This document shows positions 26,313 through 35,243 of a stretch of 64,000 nt of DNA, in pieces. Numbering within the stretch: the stretch's first letter is position 1; each line of letters begins with the position of its first letter. The stretch spans positions 1 to 64,000 of the forward strand of contig CANMMF010000008.1 of assembly GCA_947498985.1 (NCBI GenBank), read 5' to 3'. Both the position numbers and the translations under genes were made by a program. The stretch comes from an uncultured Paracoccaceae bacterium (GTDB taxonomy: Bacteria > Pseudomonadota > Alphaproteobacteria > Rhodobacterales > Rhodobacteraceae). Below the pieces are notes generated by a model. The model saw nothing but the letters and a program-made list of their open reading frames with translations, did no database searches and was not told the DNA's origin.

Positions 26313-27092
26313 ATGGATCTGGGAATAAAGGGCAAACGGGCGCTTGTCTGCGCCTCGTCGAAGGGGCTCGGACGCGGCTGCGCCGAAGCGCTCGCCGAGG
26401 CCGGTGTCGATCTGGTGCTGAACGCCCGCGGTGCGGAGGCTCTGGAGCGGACCGCCGCCGAGATCCGCTCGAGATTCGGTGTGGCGGTGACCGCGGTGGC
26501 GGGCGATATCGTCGCCGAATCCGACCGCGCCCGGGTGCTGGAGGCGGCGGCGGACGTGGATATCCTGGTGACCAATGCCGGCGGCCCGCCGCCCGGGATC
26601 TGGTCGGACTGGGACCGCGCGGATTTCCTCGCGGCAGTGGACGCCAACATGCTGACGCCGATTGCGCTGATGACGGATCTGATGCCGAAAATGGCCGAAA
26701 AGGGCTGGGGGCGCGTGGTGAACATCACCTCGCAATCGGTCAAGGCGCCAATTGCCCAGCTGGGCCTCTCCAACGCCGCGCGCACCGGGTTGACCGGCTA
26801 TGTCGCGGGCACCGCGCGGCAGGTCGCGCCGATGGGTGTGATCGTGAACAACCTGCTGCCCGGCGCGCATGACACTGACCGGATCCGGTCGCTCGATCAG
26901 GGGGCCGCAGAGCAGGGCCAGCTCTCCGAAGAAGAGGTGCGGCAGCGCAAGTTCCTGACCATTCCGGCGCGGCGGTACGGCACGGCTGCCGAGTTCGGCG
27001 CGATGTGCGCGTTTCTTTGCTCGCAGCACGCAGGCTACATCGTCGGGCAGAACATCCTTCTTGATGGCGGCGGCATCAATGCCACGCTCTGA
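26313..27092 (+). CDS. Atypical short-chain dehydrogenase/reductase
   Basis: A 259-residue Rossmann protein of the SDR superfamily, similar to 3-oxoacyl-ACP reductase-like members. The nucleotide-binding loop reads VCASSKGLGRG instead of TGxxxGIG, and NAGG is present. The catalytic serine region NITSQSVKAPI is kept. However, the YxxxK active-site motif is replaced by LSNAARTGLTG, lacking the catalytic tyrosine and lysine. This matches a known SDR-like subgroup without the standard tetrad, whose activity is unclear. A GGAGGGG ribosome site lies 11 bases before the ATG at 26313. Confidence 0.85.
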   Translation: MDLGIKGKRALVCASSKGLGRGCAEALAEAGVDLVLNARGAEALERTAAEIRSRFGVAVTAVAGDIVAESDRARVLEAAADVDILVTNAGGPPPGIWSDWDRADFLAAVDANMLTPIALMTDLMPKMAEKGWGRVVNITSQSVKAPIAQLGLSNAARTGLTGYVAGTARQVAPMGVIVNNLLPGAHDTDRIRSLDQGAAEQGQLSEEEVRQRKFLTIPARRYGTAAEFGAMCAFLCSQHAGYIVGQNILLDGGGINATL

Positions 27093-27104
27093 GCCGGGTT
27101 TCTG

Positions 27105-28259
27105 ATGGCGCGCGGGCCGGATGGCAAAGGCGGCGGGGCCGGGTTTTCGCTGTCCGACCAGCTCTTCAACGCCGAAAGCCTGGGCGATCTGGCCCGCGAC
27201 TACCAGGCGGTGCCCGGCTTTGACGCCGAACGGTTCCACAAGGAGGCGGTGGGCGGGCTCGACGGGCGCGGGTTGCTGGAACGGCTCGACTGGATTGCGA
27301 CCTGTGTCGAGGCGCAGTTGCCCGCGGCGTTTCCCGCCATGGCCGAGGCGCTGGAGGCGGCGATGCCGCCGCCGCTCGACCCGACGCTCAAGGATGACGA
27401 TTTCGGGCGCTTCATCCACGCGGTGCCGGGGATCCTCGCGGTGCGGCACGGGCTCGAGGCGCATCGCGACCGCGCGCTGGATCTGCTGCACCGCGCGACG
27501 CAGCGCTTTTCGATGGAGTTCTACATTCGCCCGTTCCTCAATCGCTGGCCCGAACAAACGCTGGCGCGGCTCGAGACCTGGGCCGAAGACGACAATTACC
27601 ACGTGCGCCGTCTGGTCAGCGAAGGCACCCGGCCCCGCTTGCCCTGGGCGCGCAATATCGAGATCGCGCCGGACGTGCCGCTGCGCTTTCTCGACATGCT
27701 GCACGGCGATCCCACGCGCTATGTCACGCGCTCGGTGGCCAATCACATGAACGATCTGTCGCGGGTGCTGCCCGACGCGGTGCTGGGGCATTTGCGGCGC
27801 TGGCAAAAGGCCGGGCGGCAGCACCCCAAAGAGCTTGACTGGATGACCCGCCATGCGCTGCGCACCGCGGTCAAGCGCGGCGAGCGCGGCGCTCTGGATC
27901 TGCTGGGATACTGCGCGGGCGCGGTGAGCGCGGCGCTGACGCTCAGATCCGCGCATGTGCCCATCGGCGGTCATCTGGCCATTGAGGTCACGTTACAGGC
28001 CGATGAGGCGTTTCCGGTCATGGTGGATTACCGGCTGCGCTTTGCCCGCCCCTCGGGCACGGCCGAGAAGGTGTTCAAGCTGAAGACCGCAAAGCTCGTG
28101 GCGGGCACGCCGCTCACCCTCTCGAAGCGCCATCACCTGAAAGGCAACGCAACCACGTTTCGCCTGCATCCCGGTCCACATGTGGTGATTGTGCAGGTCA
28201 ACGGGCAGGACGTGGCGGAGGCCGCGTTCGACGTTTTGCCCGAGGATGCAGAAGTGTAG
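27105..28259 (+). CDS. AlkC-like DNA alkylation repair glycosylase
   Basis: A 384-residue DNA alkylation repair protein built of HEAT-like helical repeats (residues ~1-270). It contains the signature FYIRPFLNRWPEQTLARLETWAEDDNYHVRRLVSEGTRP. A C-terminal beta-rich domain follows (~275-384, SAHVPIGGHLAIEVTLQADE...FRLHPGPHVVIVQVNG). This two-part layout fits AlkC glycosylases with an Ig-like domain, which remove bulky or cationic alkylated bases such as 3-methylcytosine without base flipping. It starts 12 bases after the SDR stop, so the two may be cotranscribed. Confidence 0.85.
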   Translation: MARGPDGKGGGAGFSLSDQLFNAESLGDLARDYQAVPGFDAERFHKEAVGGLDGRGLLERLDWIATCVEAQLPAAFPAMAEALEAAMPPPLDPTLKDDDFGRFIHAVPGILAVRHGLEAHRDRALDLLHRATQRFSMEFYIRPFLNRWPEQTLARLETWAEDDNYHVRRLVSEGTRPRLPWARNIEIAPDVPLRFLDMLHGDPTRYVTRSVANHMNDLSRVLPDAVLGHLRRWQKAGRQHPKELDWMTRHALRTAVKRGERGALDLLGYCAGAVSAALTLRSAHVPIGGHLAIEVTLQADEAFPVMVDYRLRFARPSGTAEKVFKLKTAKLVAGTPLTLSKRHHLKGNATTFRLHPGPHVVIVQVNGQDVAEAAFDVLPEDAEV

Positions 28260-28399
28260 CTTCCTTGCCGGGCGGCAGACGTGCTCCGGTCAGAGCTCAA
28301 AGCGTCATGCGAAAAACCCGCATCACGTATCGCTGCCTGACCTCAGGGATTTCAACGTGTTACGTGTTGCGCGATGTATCGGGTATTTTGCCAGGCGCG

Positions 28400-29626
28400 C
28401 TAGCCAAAGAGGTCATGCGCCAGTTCCAGTGCATCGACCAGCGCGTCGACCTCGGCTTCGGTGTTGTAGAGCCCGAAGCTCGCGCGGCAGGTCGCCGTCA
28501 GACCCATATGGTCCATCAGCGGCCCCACGCAATGCTGGCCCGCGCGCACCGCCACGCCTTTCTTGTCGAGGATGGTCGAGATGTCATGCGCATGCCCTGC
28601 CCCGTCGAGCGTAAACGAAAAGATCGCCGCCTTGTCGCGGGTTGTGCCCTGCACCTGCAGCCAGTTGAGCCCGTCCAGCCGGTCGCGCGTATAATCGCGC
28701 AGGCGCGTCTCATGCGCGGCGATGTTCTGCATCCCCAGCCCCATCATGTACTCCAGCGCCACACCGAGCCCGATCTGCTGCACGATCCCCGGTGTGCCCG
28801 CCTCGAACTTCATCGGCGGGTCGTTCCAGGTGATCTCGTCCTTATGGACCTCCCGGATCATGTCGCCGCCCCCCATGAAGGGGCGCATCTCGTCCATCCG
28901 CTCCTGCCGGATCCAGATCGCGCCGGAGGCCGACGGCCCGTAAAGCTTGTGGCCGGTGATGGCGTAGAAATCGCAGCCGATCTCGTCGACATTGACCGGC
29001 ATGTGCACCGCCGCCTGAGAGCCGTCGATCAGCACCGGCACACCGCGCGCCCGTGCGCCCTCGCAGATCGCCTTCACATCGACCACGGTGCCCAGCACGT
29101 TGGACAGATGTGTGACCGCGACCAGTTTGGTGTTCGGGCCGATGGCGTCGATCATCTTTTGCGGATCGAGCCAGCCGGTGCTGTCCACATCGACCCATTT
29201 CAGCGTGACCCCCTGCCGTTCGCGCAGGAAATGCCAGGGCACGATATTGGCGTGATGCTCCATCACGCTCAGCACGATTTCGTCGCCGGCGCCCAGATGC
29301 TCCATCGCCCAGCCGTAAGCCACCAGGTTGATGCCCATGGTGGTGCCGGTGGTGTAGACGATCTCCTCGGGGTTCGCGACGCCGAGGAAGCGCGCGACGA
29401 TCTCGCGCACGCCTTCGTATTTCTCGGTCGCCAGATTGCTGAGGAAATGCAGCCCGCGATGCACGTTGGCATATTCCTCGGCATAGCCGCGGGTGATCGC
29501 GTCGATCACCACCTGCGGTTTCTGCGCCGAGGCGCCATTGTCGAGATAGACCAGAGGCTTGCCATTCACCTCGCGGCCCAGAATGGGGAAATCCCGGCGG
29601 ATTTCTTCGACGTCATACATTCGCAA
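28400..29626 (-). CDS. sufS: SufS cysteine desulfurase
   Basis: A 408-residue type II cysteine desulfurase that supplies persulfide sulfur to the SUF Fe-S assembly system using pyridoxal phosphate. The PLP lysine is in AITGHKLYGPSASG and the active-site cysteine in RAGQHCVGPLMDHMG, followed by the RASFGLYNTEAEVD block typical of SufS. Full length. Last gene of the suf operon; its start lies inside the end of the Yip1-like gene upstream. Confidence 0.96.
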   Translation of the reverse strand: MRMYDVEEIRRDFPILGREVNGKPLVYLDNGASAQKPQVVIDAITRGYAEEYANVHRGLHFLSNLATEKYEGVREIVARFLGVANPEEIVYTTGTTMGINLVAYGWAMEHLGAGDEIVLSVMEHHANIVPWHFLRERQGVTLKWVDVDSTGWLDPQKMIDAIGPNTKLVAVTHLSNVLGTVVDVKAICEGARARGVPVLIDGSQAAVHMPVNVDEIGCDFYAITGHKLYGPSASGAIWIRQERMDEMRPFMGGGDMIREVHKDEITWNDPPMKFEAGTPGIVQQIGLGVALEYMMGLGMQNIAAHETRLRDYTRDRLDGLNWLQVQGTTRDKAAIFSFTLDGAGHAHDISTILDKKGVAVRAGQHCVGPLMDHMGLTATCRASFGLYNTEAEVDALVDALELAHDLFG

Positions 29627-30194
29627 AATTCCCGTTCGGATCGACCCCGGCCAGCGTCAGCAGGAGCGTCAGTACCAAGGCGATGCCCACCACGCCGAAT
29701 ACCAGCAACAGCGCAGATTTAAAGAGGCTTCCGAACCCGTGGGCCTCATCCATGAAATGCACCAGGATCCACACGCCGAGCGCGCTGGCGGTGAACATCA
29801 CCACACCGGCCAGCACCGGCGCCAGCGGCAGCACCACCAGAAGCACCGTCTGCACCAGCACCCGCAACATCTGCAACCAGATGAGAAGCACCGCGACCCC
29901 ATTGGCCGTGCCGGTGCCGCCCATGGCGCGGCCGCAATAGGTAAAGGCCACAATCGAGGCCAGCAGCGCGCCCGCCTGGGTCATCAGAAAGATCGCGGGG
30001 TTGCTCAGAAGGCTCACGGGCCCCTGCACCGGTGCGATCAGCAGCGAGGTCGAGAAGGCCAGCGCATTGAGCACCACCACCAGCGCAAACGCCGTGAGCA
30101 GCGCCTCCTGCCCCAGCCGCAACGACAAAAGCAGCCGCGCAACCTCGCGCGGGGCGGTCACGCTTTGCAGCGCCAGCGACAGAAATCCCTGCAT
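29613..30194 (-). CDS. Yip1-family membrane protein
   Basis: A 193-residue polytopic membrane protein with about five hydrophobic helices, resembling the bacterial YIP1 family. It starts MQGFLSLALQSVTAPREVARLLL, like other members (VTDPREVAR-type opening). The ATG at 30194 was chosen over longer openings because it lies just after the preceding gene. It overlaps sufS by 14 bases. Role unknown; Yip1-like proteins sit inside suf operons of Rhodobacteraceae. Confidence 0.75.
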   Translation of the reverse strand: MQGFLSLALQSVTAPREVARLLLSLRLGQEALLTAFALVVVLNALAFSTSLLIAPVQGPVSLLSNPAIFLMTQAGALLASIVAFTYCGRAMGGTGTANGVAVLLIWLQMLRVLVQTVLLVVLPLAPVLAGVVMFTASALGVWILVHFMDEAHGFGSLFKSALLLVFGVVGIALVLTLLLTLAGVDPNGNFANV

Positions 30195-30196
30195 CG

Positions 30197-30694
30197 TCAC
30201 GCGGGCAGATCCTCCCGTCCGTGTACGACGCGCATGCCACCGAACCAGAACCAGAAGAGCGCCGCCGCCCAGATCACCGAGACCAGAACCGCCGCGGGCC
30301 CGGCGCCGACAAAGCCCAGCGTCAGCCCCAGCAGCAGCATCGCCGGGGATGACGCGAGCAGCGCCCAGAACAGCGCCAGCCGCGAGCCGTAAGCGCTGCC
30401 CTGCCCGCCAAAAAGCCGGGCCAGCAGGTGACCGATCCACGCCAGCGCATAAAAGAAGATGGGCGCGAAGAACACCCAACCCGCAAGTGCTCCGGCCAGA
30501 CGCGCATCCAGCGGAATGCTGTCGTCGATATAGGCCTCGCGCGCCAGCCGCGGCCATTGCGCGACAAAGATCAACAGGCAGGCACCCATCAGGAACACCA
30601 GCGCGCGCGGCTCGCTTTCGCCGCGCGCGAGGTGCCGGCGCATGACACGGCCCGGACCGCGCCAGGTGGCCGCGATGTCGGTCGTGACCGGCAT
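30197..30694 (-). CDS. Second Yip1-like membrane protein
   Basis: A 165-residue protein with four or five transmembrane helices (segments from LVFLMGACLLIFVAQW onward) and a basic N-terminus. It lies two bases upstream of the other Yip1-like gene and one base after sufD, so it is in the same transcript. Similar overall topology suggests the two membrane proteins act together, but no function can be read. Confidence 0.7.
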   Translation of the reverse strand: MPVTTDIAATWRGPGRVMRRHLARGESEPRALVFLMGACLLIFVAQWPRLAREAYIDDSIPLDARLAGALAGWVFFAPIFFYALAWIGHLLARLFGGQGSAYGSRLALFWALLASSPAMLLLGLTLGFVGAGPAAVLVSVIWAAALFWFWFGGMRVVHGREDLPA

Positions 30695-30695
30695 C

Positions 30696-31973
30696 CTAGC
30701 CGCGCCGGCGGTGCAGCCAGCCGCTCACCCGCTCCACAACCTCTTCCTGCAGGGTCTCGTCCTCGATCTCCTGCACCGCTTCGGCGATGAAGGCGATGGT
30801 CATCAGATCCTCCGCCTCGCCGCGCGGCACGCCGCGCGCGCGCAGGTAAAACAGGCTGTCATCGTCGATCGCACCCGAGGTCGAGCCATGCGAACAGGCG
30901 ACGTCATCGGCGTAGATCTCAAGCTCCGGCTTGGCGAGGAACTGGCTGTCCTCGTCCAGCAGCAGACTCTGGCTGATCTGGTAGCCATCGGTCTTCTGCG
31001 CGCCTTCCTTCACCAGGATCTTGCCCTGAAAGACACCCGTCGCGCCATTGCGCAGCACCTTCTTGAAGACCTGACGGCTTTCGCAATTGACCGCGTCATG
31101 GGTGATGAACACCGTGTCGTCATGGGTGAAGTCGCCATCGCCCAGACAGGCGCCGGCCACATGCGCCACCGCGTCGTCACCGGTCAGCTCGACAATCTGT
31201 TCGTTGCGCGTGAGCACGCCGTTCACCGTGAGCGTGAAGGATTTGTAAGTGCTTTCGCGGCCCAGACGGGAGAACATATGCGACACCGCGCGGCGCTCGT
31301 GATCGCGCCCCTGCATGCGGACGTGATGCAGCGTGCCGGTATCGGCGATGTCGATCTCCATACATTTGTTGAAGCGCGCAGCGGCCGGGCCGTTTTCGAG
31401 GATCGTCGCTTCCGCCCCCGCATCCACCTTGACGACATTGTGCAGGATCGCGTCGGACGTCTCTGATTTATGGCGATAAATCAGGCTGATGGGTTTGCTG
31501 GGCCTGCCGGTGACATGGATCAGCACGCCGTCGGTGGCAAAGGCCGTGTTGAGCGCTGCCAGCGGGCGCGGCACCGGTTTCTGCCCGGCGGCTTCCAAGT
31601 GTCCGTAGAGATCCTTGGCCCAGTGGATGTCCTGCGCCACCGCCAGCCGGTCGATGTGCACGCCCTCAAGCTCCAGATCGTCAGAGGCCTCCGCGTCGAA
31701 AACCCCGTCGATGAAGACGATCTTGAGCCGGTCGCGGGTGCCGAAGACCGGCGGCTCGCCATGCTCCAGCACCCTGGCGGCGGGCACCTCGACGGAATTG
31801 AGGCTGTCGGGGCGGGTGTATTTCCAGTACTCGTCGCGGCCATGCGGCAGACCCATCGCCTGCAACCGGCTGAGCGCGTCCTGGCGGGCGGGCTCCGACC
31901 AGCCGCCGCGCGGCACGGTCAGCGAGGCGACGCGCGCCTCTGTCGCGTCCTGTTTTGCTTGCGCCAGTGCCAT
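30696..31973 (-). CDS. sufD: SufD Fe-S assembly scaffold protein
   Basis: A 425-residue SufD, the partner of SufB in the SufBC2D complex that builds Fe-S clusters. Recognisable segments include the SSNKFMEIDIADTGTLHH-like region, the C-terminal LEIYADDVACSHGSTSGAIDDDSLFYLRARG block, diagnostic for SufB/SufD, and the following AEDLMTIAFIAE. The start shares one base with the sufC stop. Length is normal. Confidence 0.95.
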   Translation of the reverse strand: MALAQAKQDATEARVASLTVPRGGWSEPARQDALSRLQAMGLPHGRDEYWKYTRPDSLNSVEVPAARVLEHGEPPVFGTRDRLKIVFIDGVFDAEASDDLELEGVHIDRLAVAQDIHWAKDLYGHLEAAGQKPVPRPLAALNTAFATDGVLIHVTGRPSKPISLIYRHKSETSDAILHNVVKVDAGAEATILENGPAAARFNKCMEIDIADTGTLHHVRMQGRDHERRAVSHMFSRLGRESTYKSFTLTVNGVLTRNEQIVELTGDDAVAHVAGACLGDGDFTHDDTVFITHDAVNCESRQVFKKVLRNGATGVFQGKILVKEGAQKTDGYQISQSLLLDEDSQFLAKPELEIYADDVACSHGSTSGAIDDDSLFYLRARGVPRGEAEDLMTIAFIAEAVQEIEDETLQEEVVERVSGWLHRRRG

Positions 31974-32728
31974 CAGGCCATCTCCTCCTTGAGGCCTTCA
32001 TAACCGTTCTTCTCGACCTCGAGCGCCAGCTCAGGCCCCCCGGTCTTGATGATCCGGCCATCGGCCATGATGTGCACGACATCGGGTTTGATGTGATCCA
32101 GCAGGCGCTGGTAATGGGTGATCACCAGAAAGCCGCGGCCCGCATTGCGCAGCGCGTTCACACCATCGGCGACCAGCCGCATCGCGTCCACATCGAGCCC
32201 GGAATCGGTCTCGTCGAGGATGCACATCTTCGGCTCCAGCATGGCCATCTGCAGGATTTCGTTGCGCTTTTTCTCGCCTCCCGAAAAGCCCACATTAACC
32301 GGACGCTTGAGCATGTCGGCGTCGATCTTCAGCTCCTTGGCCTTGGCGCGGATCAGCTTGAGGAAATCGGCGGACGACATCTCCTCTTCGCCGCGCGCCT
32401 TGCGCTGCGCGTTCACCGCGGTGCGCAGGAAGGTCATGTTGCCGACGCCGGGGATCTCGACCGGGTACTGGAACGCCAGAAAGAGGCCCGCCGCGGCGCG
32501 CTCTTCGGGCTCCATGTCGAGGATGTCTTCGCCCAGCAGCTCGGCAGAGCCATCGGTGACCTCATAGCCATCCCGCCCCGACAGAACATAGGACAGCGTC
32601 GACTTGCCCGACCCGTTCGGCCCCATGATCGCATGCACCTTGCCTGCGTCGACCGTCAGGTCCACACCTTTCAGGATCGCCTTGTCTTCTTCTTCAAGTT
32701 TGACGTGCAGGTTCTTGATTTCCAGCAT
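31973..32728 (-). CDS. sufC: SufC ABC-type ATPase
   Basis: A 251-residue ABC ATPase of the SUF complex. Walker A is GPNGSGKSTL, the signature is FSGGEKKRNEI (the SufC form of LSGGQ) and Walker B is MCILDETDSGLDVDA. The YPVEIPGVGNMTFLRTAVN stretch is characteristic of SufC. It drives conformational change in SufBD. Directly followed by sufD. Confidence 0.97.
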   Translation of the reverse strand: MLEIKNLHVKLEEEDKAILKGVDLTVDAGKVHAIMGPNGSGKSTLSYVLSGRDGYEVTDGSAELLGEDILDMEPEERAAAGLFLAFQYPVEIPGVGNMTFLRTAVNAQRKARGEEEMSSADFLKLIRAKAKELKIDADMLKRPVNVGFSGGEKKRNEILQMAMLEPKMCILDETDSGLDVDAMRLVADGVNALRNAGRGFLVITHYQRLLDHIKPDVVHIMADGRIIKTGGPELALEVEKNGYEGLKEEMA

Positions 32729-32756
32729 TTTTTCCTCGCTCTTTATCGGTTGCGGC

Positions 32757-33359
32757 TCAGGGCCGTTGCATCAGGGTGACCAGCGACAGCAGACGCTCCG
32801 CCGGGATGGGGGTCGGGGTCACACGGAACTCTGCCATGCGCCCGGTGATCTCGGGGCGGCCAAGGAAGTCCTCGACCTTGTGGTAGTGCTTGCGGTTGGC
32901 GTAATCGTCAAAGAACAGCCGGATCGGCGCGCGGGTCTGGTAGAGCGCGGCCAGCGCGCAGCCGATGCGAAAGCGGCCATCGACCAGCACCACGTCGGGC
33001 TGGACAAACCGCGGTTTGCCCCAGATTTCCAGCGGATAGCGGGCAAAACGGCGCCATTCGCTCTCATCGACCGGGTAGCCCCATTCCCTGGTGGGGCCGA
33101 TATCCGACAGGAGCACCTCAACCGTGGTCCCCGCGACAGGCGGATGCGCGGCAAACCAGCCCTGCATCATCTGCGCCCAGTCCGGATCGCTTTCGACGGA
33201 AAACACCGTCTTGCCGCCCATCTCGGCGGCCATGACCGTGGACCCGCCGGAGCCGTATTCGAGGATCACACGCGCGTCCTCGTAGGCCGCGCGCAGCAGC
33301 GCCGCCTCGGCCTCGGGCATGGTCAGCTCTGGCCGCGTTATGGTGGTCTGGGATGTCAC
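32757..33359 (-). CDS. Class I SAM-dependent methyltransferase-like protein
   Basis: A 200-residue protein with a Rossmann-type SAM-binding motif [17 protein letters not shown] and [14 protein letters not shown] as motif I/II. It ends in a region resembling Methyltransf_24-type proteins ([21 protein letters not shown]). A GTG start at 33359 overlaps the ybjQ stop (GTGA). It is embedded between sufC and sufB genes with no obvious role in Fe-S assembly. Substrate unknown. Confidence 0.75.
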   Translation of the reverse strand: MTSQTTITRPELTMPEAEAALLRAAYEDARVILEYGSGGSTVMAAEMGGKTVFSVESDPDWAQMMQGWFAAHPPVAGTTVEVLLSDIGPTREWGYPVDESEWRRFARYPLEIWGKPRFVQPDVVLVDGRFRIGCALAALYQTRAPIRLFFDDYANRKHYHKVEDFLGRPEITGRMAEFRVTPTPIPAERLLSLVTLMQRP

Positions 33360-33670
33360 CGGATGCTCACGGCGGTGCCGGAGGCCGACACCATCAGCAT
33401 GCTGTCGCCGATCACCTCGTAGTCGAGATCGACCCCCACCACCGCGTTGGCGCCCTTGCTCGCCGCGCGCTCTTCCAGCTCGCGCAGCGCGGTGTCGCGC
33501 GCGTCCTGCAGCTTGGATTCGTAGGCCCCCGAGCGCCCGCCGACGATGTCGGTGATGTTGGCAAAGAAATCGCGCACCACGTTGGCGCCCATGATCGCCT
33601 CGCCGACAACGACGCCGTGATAGGCGGTGATGCTCTTGCCCTCGATGCTGTTGGTTGTGGTGATGATCAT
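33356..33670 (-). CDS. YbjQ/UPF0145 family protein
   Basis: A 104-residue member of the YbjQ family (heavy-metal-binding-domain fold). It starts [48 protein letters not shown] and contains [17 protein letters not shown], both highly characteristic. Function in bacteria is not established; homologues assemble into rings. The start overlaps the FkbM methyltransferase stop and its stop overlaps the next methyltransferase. Confidence 0.92.
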   Translation of the reverse strand: MIITTTNSIEGKSITAYHGVVVGEAIMGANVVRDFFANITDIVGGRSGAYESKLQDARDTALRELEERAASKGANAVVGVDLDYEVIGDSMLMVSASGTAVSIR

Positions 33671-34347
33671 GCCCGCTCTCCGATGGGTTTGACAAAATGG
33701 TTCACATTGGCCTGCTGGTGCCGGGCGGCGAACACCGCGCCATACCCATGCGCGGCACACCAGCGCGCGAAAGCATCGGCATTTGCCGCGTCCACCTCGA
33801 CAAAAAGCGCCGGGCGTTCCGCCGCGATCACCGCCTCGAAGCCCGCCAGCACCTGCATCTCCATGCCCTCGACGTCGATCTTGATCAGATCCACACGGGT
33901 GCCCGCAAACAGATCGTCGCCGCGATGCACCTCGATATCGCCGCCTTTCTTGAGCCGCGCCGCCCCCAGATTGTTGCCCATGCGCTTGACCTTGAAGCCG
34001 CCTTCGGCACGGTCGGAAAGCCCGATCCCCAGCGCCGAAAGATCGATCACGTCCTCCAGATCATTGGCCGCCACATTGGCGCGCAGCGCCTCGATCGCCT
34101 GCGGGTTGGGCTCTATGCAGACCACCTTTTCGGCCTGCATCAGCGTGGCGAAATATAGCGCGTGGTTGCCCACGTTGGAGCCGACATCGATCACATGCGC
34201 CCCTGCCCCGAGCGCTGCACCCAGCCGGTCGAGATCGGCGCGCTCATAGAACTTGCCAACCTTGTGGCGGCCCTGGATGGGACATCCGGGCGCGTTGAGA
34301 TGAAAGACGAACTCCCGCCCCTCTATGGTCGCGGCCACCTGCTCCAT
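33667..34347 (-). CDS. FkbM-family methyltransferase
   Basis: A 226-residue FkbM-type SAM-dependent methyltransferase. Motif I is [16 protein letters not shown], motif [20 protein letters not shown], and the family's [18 protein letters not shown] block is present. FkbM enzymes usually O-methylate sugars, polyketides or related small molecules. The ATG at 34347 overlaps the stop of a small membrane-protein gene (TGATG). It is part of the unrelated gene set embedded in the suf operon. Confidence 0.88.
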   Translation of the reverse strand: MEQVAATIEGREFVFHLNAPGCPIQGRHKVGKFYERADLDRLGAALGAGAHVIDVGSNVGNHALYFATLMQAEKVVCIEPNPQAIEALRANVAANDLEDVIDLSALGIGLSDRAEGGFKVKRMGNNLGAARLKKGGDIEVHRGDDLFAGTRVDLIKIDVEGMEMQVLAGFEAVIAAERPALFVEVDAANADAFARWCAAHGYGAVFAARHQQANVNHFVKPIGERA

Positions 34348-34523
34348 CAGTCCTTCCGCTTCATCACGATCTGCGCGATCAGGCTGCCCAGAAATCCGGA
34401 CACAAAGGACAACACGATGAGCGTCGGCATGCTGAGCGCCTCCGCGACGATGCCCACGACAACGCTGAACAGCGCGCAGAACACGCCCGTCATCACCGAA
34501 GTTGTCAGCACCAGTCTTGCCAT
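34347..34523 (-). CDS. Small membrane protein (58 aa)
   Basis: A 58-residue product read on the complement: MARLVLTTSVMTGVFC, then hydrophobic segments and a KRKD end. It has two transmembrane stretches and a positive C-terminus. The start overlaps the stop of the next upstream gene by one base and its own stop overlaps the FkbM gene. Real-gene status is supported by exact packing between neighbours; function unknown. Confidence 0.6.
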   Translation of the reverse strand: MARLVLTTSVMTGVFCALFSVVVGIVAEALSMPTLIVLSFVSGFLGSLIAQIVMKRKD

Positions 34524-34774
34524 CAGCCGTCCAGCACCTTGCGCCGCGCGAGCATGCCGGTGGCGGCGAAATACCCCCAGACCAGCACCACGGACCCGGC
34601 CAGCGAAACCGCGACAAAGGCCAGCGGGCTCTGGCTTTGCGGGTCGATCAGCAGCGAGGCGGCGGGCACCAGCACCGAATAGGCCGCAAAGGACAGCGTC
34701 CCGCCGGCGATCTTGTAGCGCAACGGTGCGGCGCGCGCCGTGCGATGCGCCAGTTTCGGTTTCAATTCCCGCAT
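34523..34774 (-). CDS. Small membrane protein (83 aa)
   Basis: An 83-residue protein with a basic N-terminus (MRELKPKLAHRTARAAPLRYK) and two hydrophobic segments, ending ARRKVLDG. It belongs to a run of four small membrane-protein genes between sufB and sufC. No family recognised. Confidence 0.65.
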   Translation of the reverse strand: MRELKPKLAHRTARAAPLRYKIAGGTLSFAAYSVLVPAASLLIDPQSQSPLAFVAVSLAGSVVLVWGYFAATGMLARRKVLDG

Positions 34775-34787
34775 TTGCGCTCCCCCG

Positions 34788-34979
34788 TCACAGCAGCATG
34801 TGCAGCGCGGCTGCCAGCACCCAGGCCAGCATGCCCGCGGCCAGAGCCGTTTTCAGCACCGAGCCTTGCAGCGTGCCGCCGGTCTTGCCTGACCGCGCCC
34901 GGATCCCGAAGCCAAGCAGGCTGCCGAGAAACACCCCGACCCCGATCCCGACCGTGGCGTGAATGCTGGCGGCGATCAC
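34788..34979 (-). CDS. Small membrane protein (63 aa)
   Basis: A 63-residue protein with two hydrophobic helices separated by a short basic loop (RARSGKTGG). It overlaps the upstream small gene by four bases (ATGA). Hypothetical; member of the same small-membrane-gene run. Confidence 0.62.
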   Translation of the reverse strand: MIAASIHATVGIGVGVFLGSLLGFGIRARSGKTGGTLQGSVLKTALAAGMLAWVLAAALHMLL

Positions 34980-35194
34980 GTCGCCCGCTCCATCCAGAGT
35001 CTGACCACGACACCCGAGACGACCGCGGAAAGACCCGCTGCAACAAGCTGCGCGTTATCGCCGTAGCGGGTCCAGAGCGGTGCGCTCATGAACATCAAAA
35101 GCACCATGCCAATGGCCGCCAACAGCGCATGCTGCGCGCGCGGTACCGGCGGCGTCGTCCTCCAGGTCCAGATGTTTTGACGGGGTCCAGCCAT
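34976..35194 (-). CDS. Small membrane protein (72 aa)
   Basis: A 72-residue protein starting MAGPRQNIWTWR with two hydrophobic helices and an end at LWMERAT. The ATG at 35194 is preferred to one eight codons upstream because of its length and GAC-rich leader. First gene after sufB in the transcript, separated by about 50 bp containing a palindrome. Function unknown. Confidence 0.62.
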   Translation of the reverse strand: MAGPRQNIWTWRTTPPVPRAQHALLAAIGMVLLMFMSAPLWTRYGDNAQLVAAGLSAVVSGVVVRLWMERAT

Positions 35195-35224
35195 CTTTTG
35201 TCCTTGCGCCAGCCGCACGCGTAG

Positions 35225-35243
35225 GGTGGGTTTTCAACCCACC
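35225..35243. repeat. Palindrome just after sufB
   Basis: GGTGGGTT and AACCCACC are perfect 8-bp arms around a three-base loop. The palindrome abuts the sufB stop codon at 35244-35246. It could be a weak attenuator or mRNA-stability hairpin that lowers expression of the small genes after sufB. It lacks a U-run. Confidence 0.55.

Noticed and set aside
26174-26785. N-terminal extension of the Hint-domain protein
   Set aside because: The extra 200 codons are Ser/Ala/Arg-rich and antisense to the SDR gene; the internal ATG at 26173 gives a sensible protein.
28265-29722. A 485-codon open frame on the + strand
   Set aside because: It is antisense to sufS, whose sequence is unmistakable; the product is low in hydrophobic core residues.
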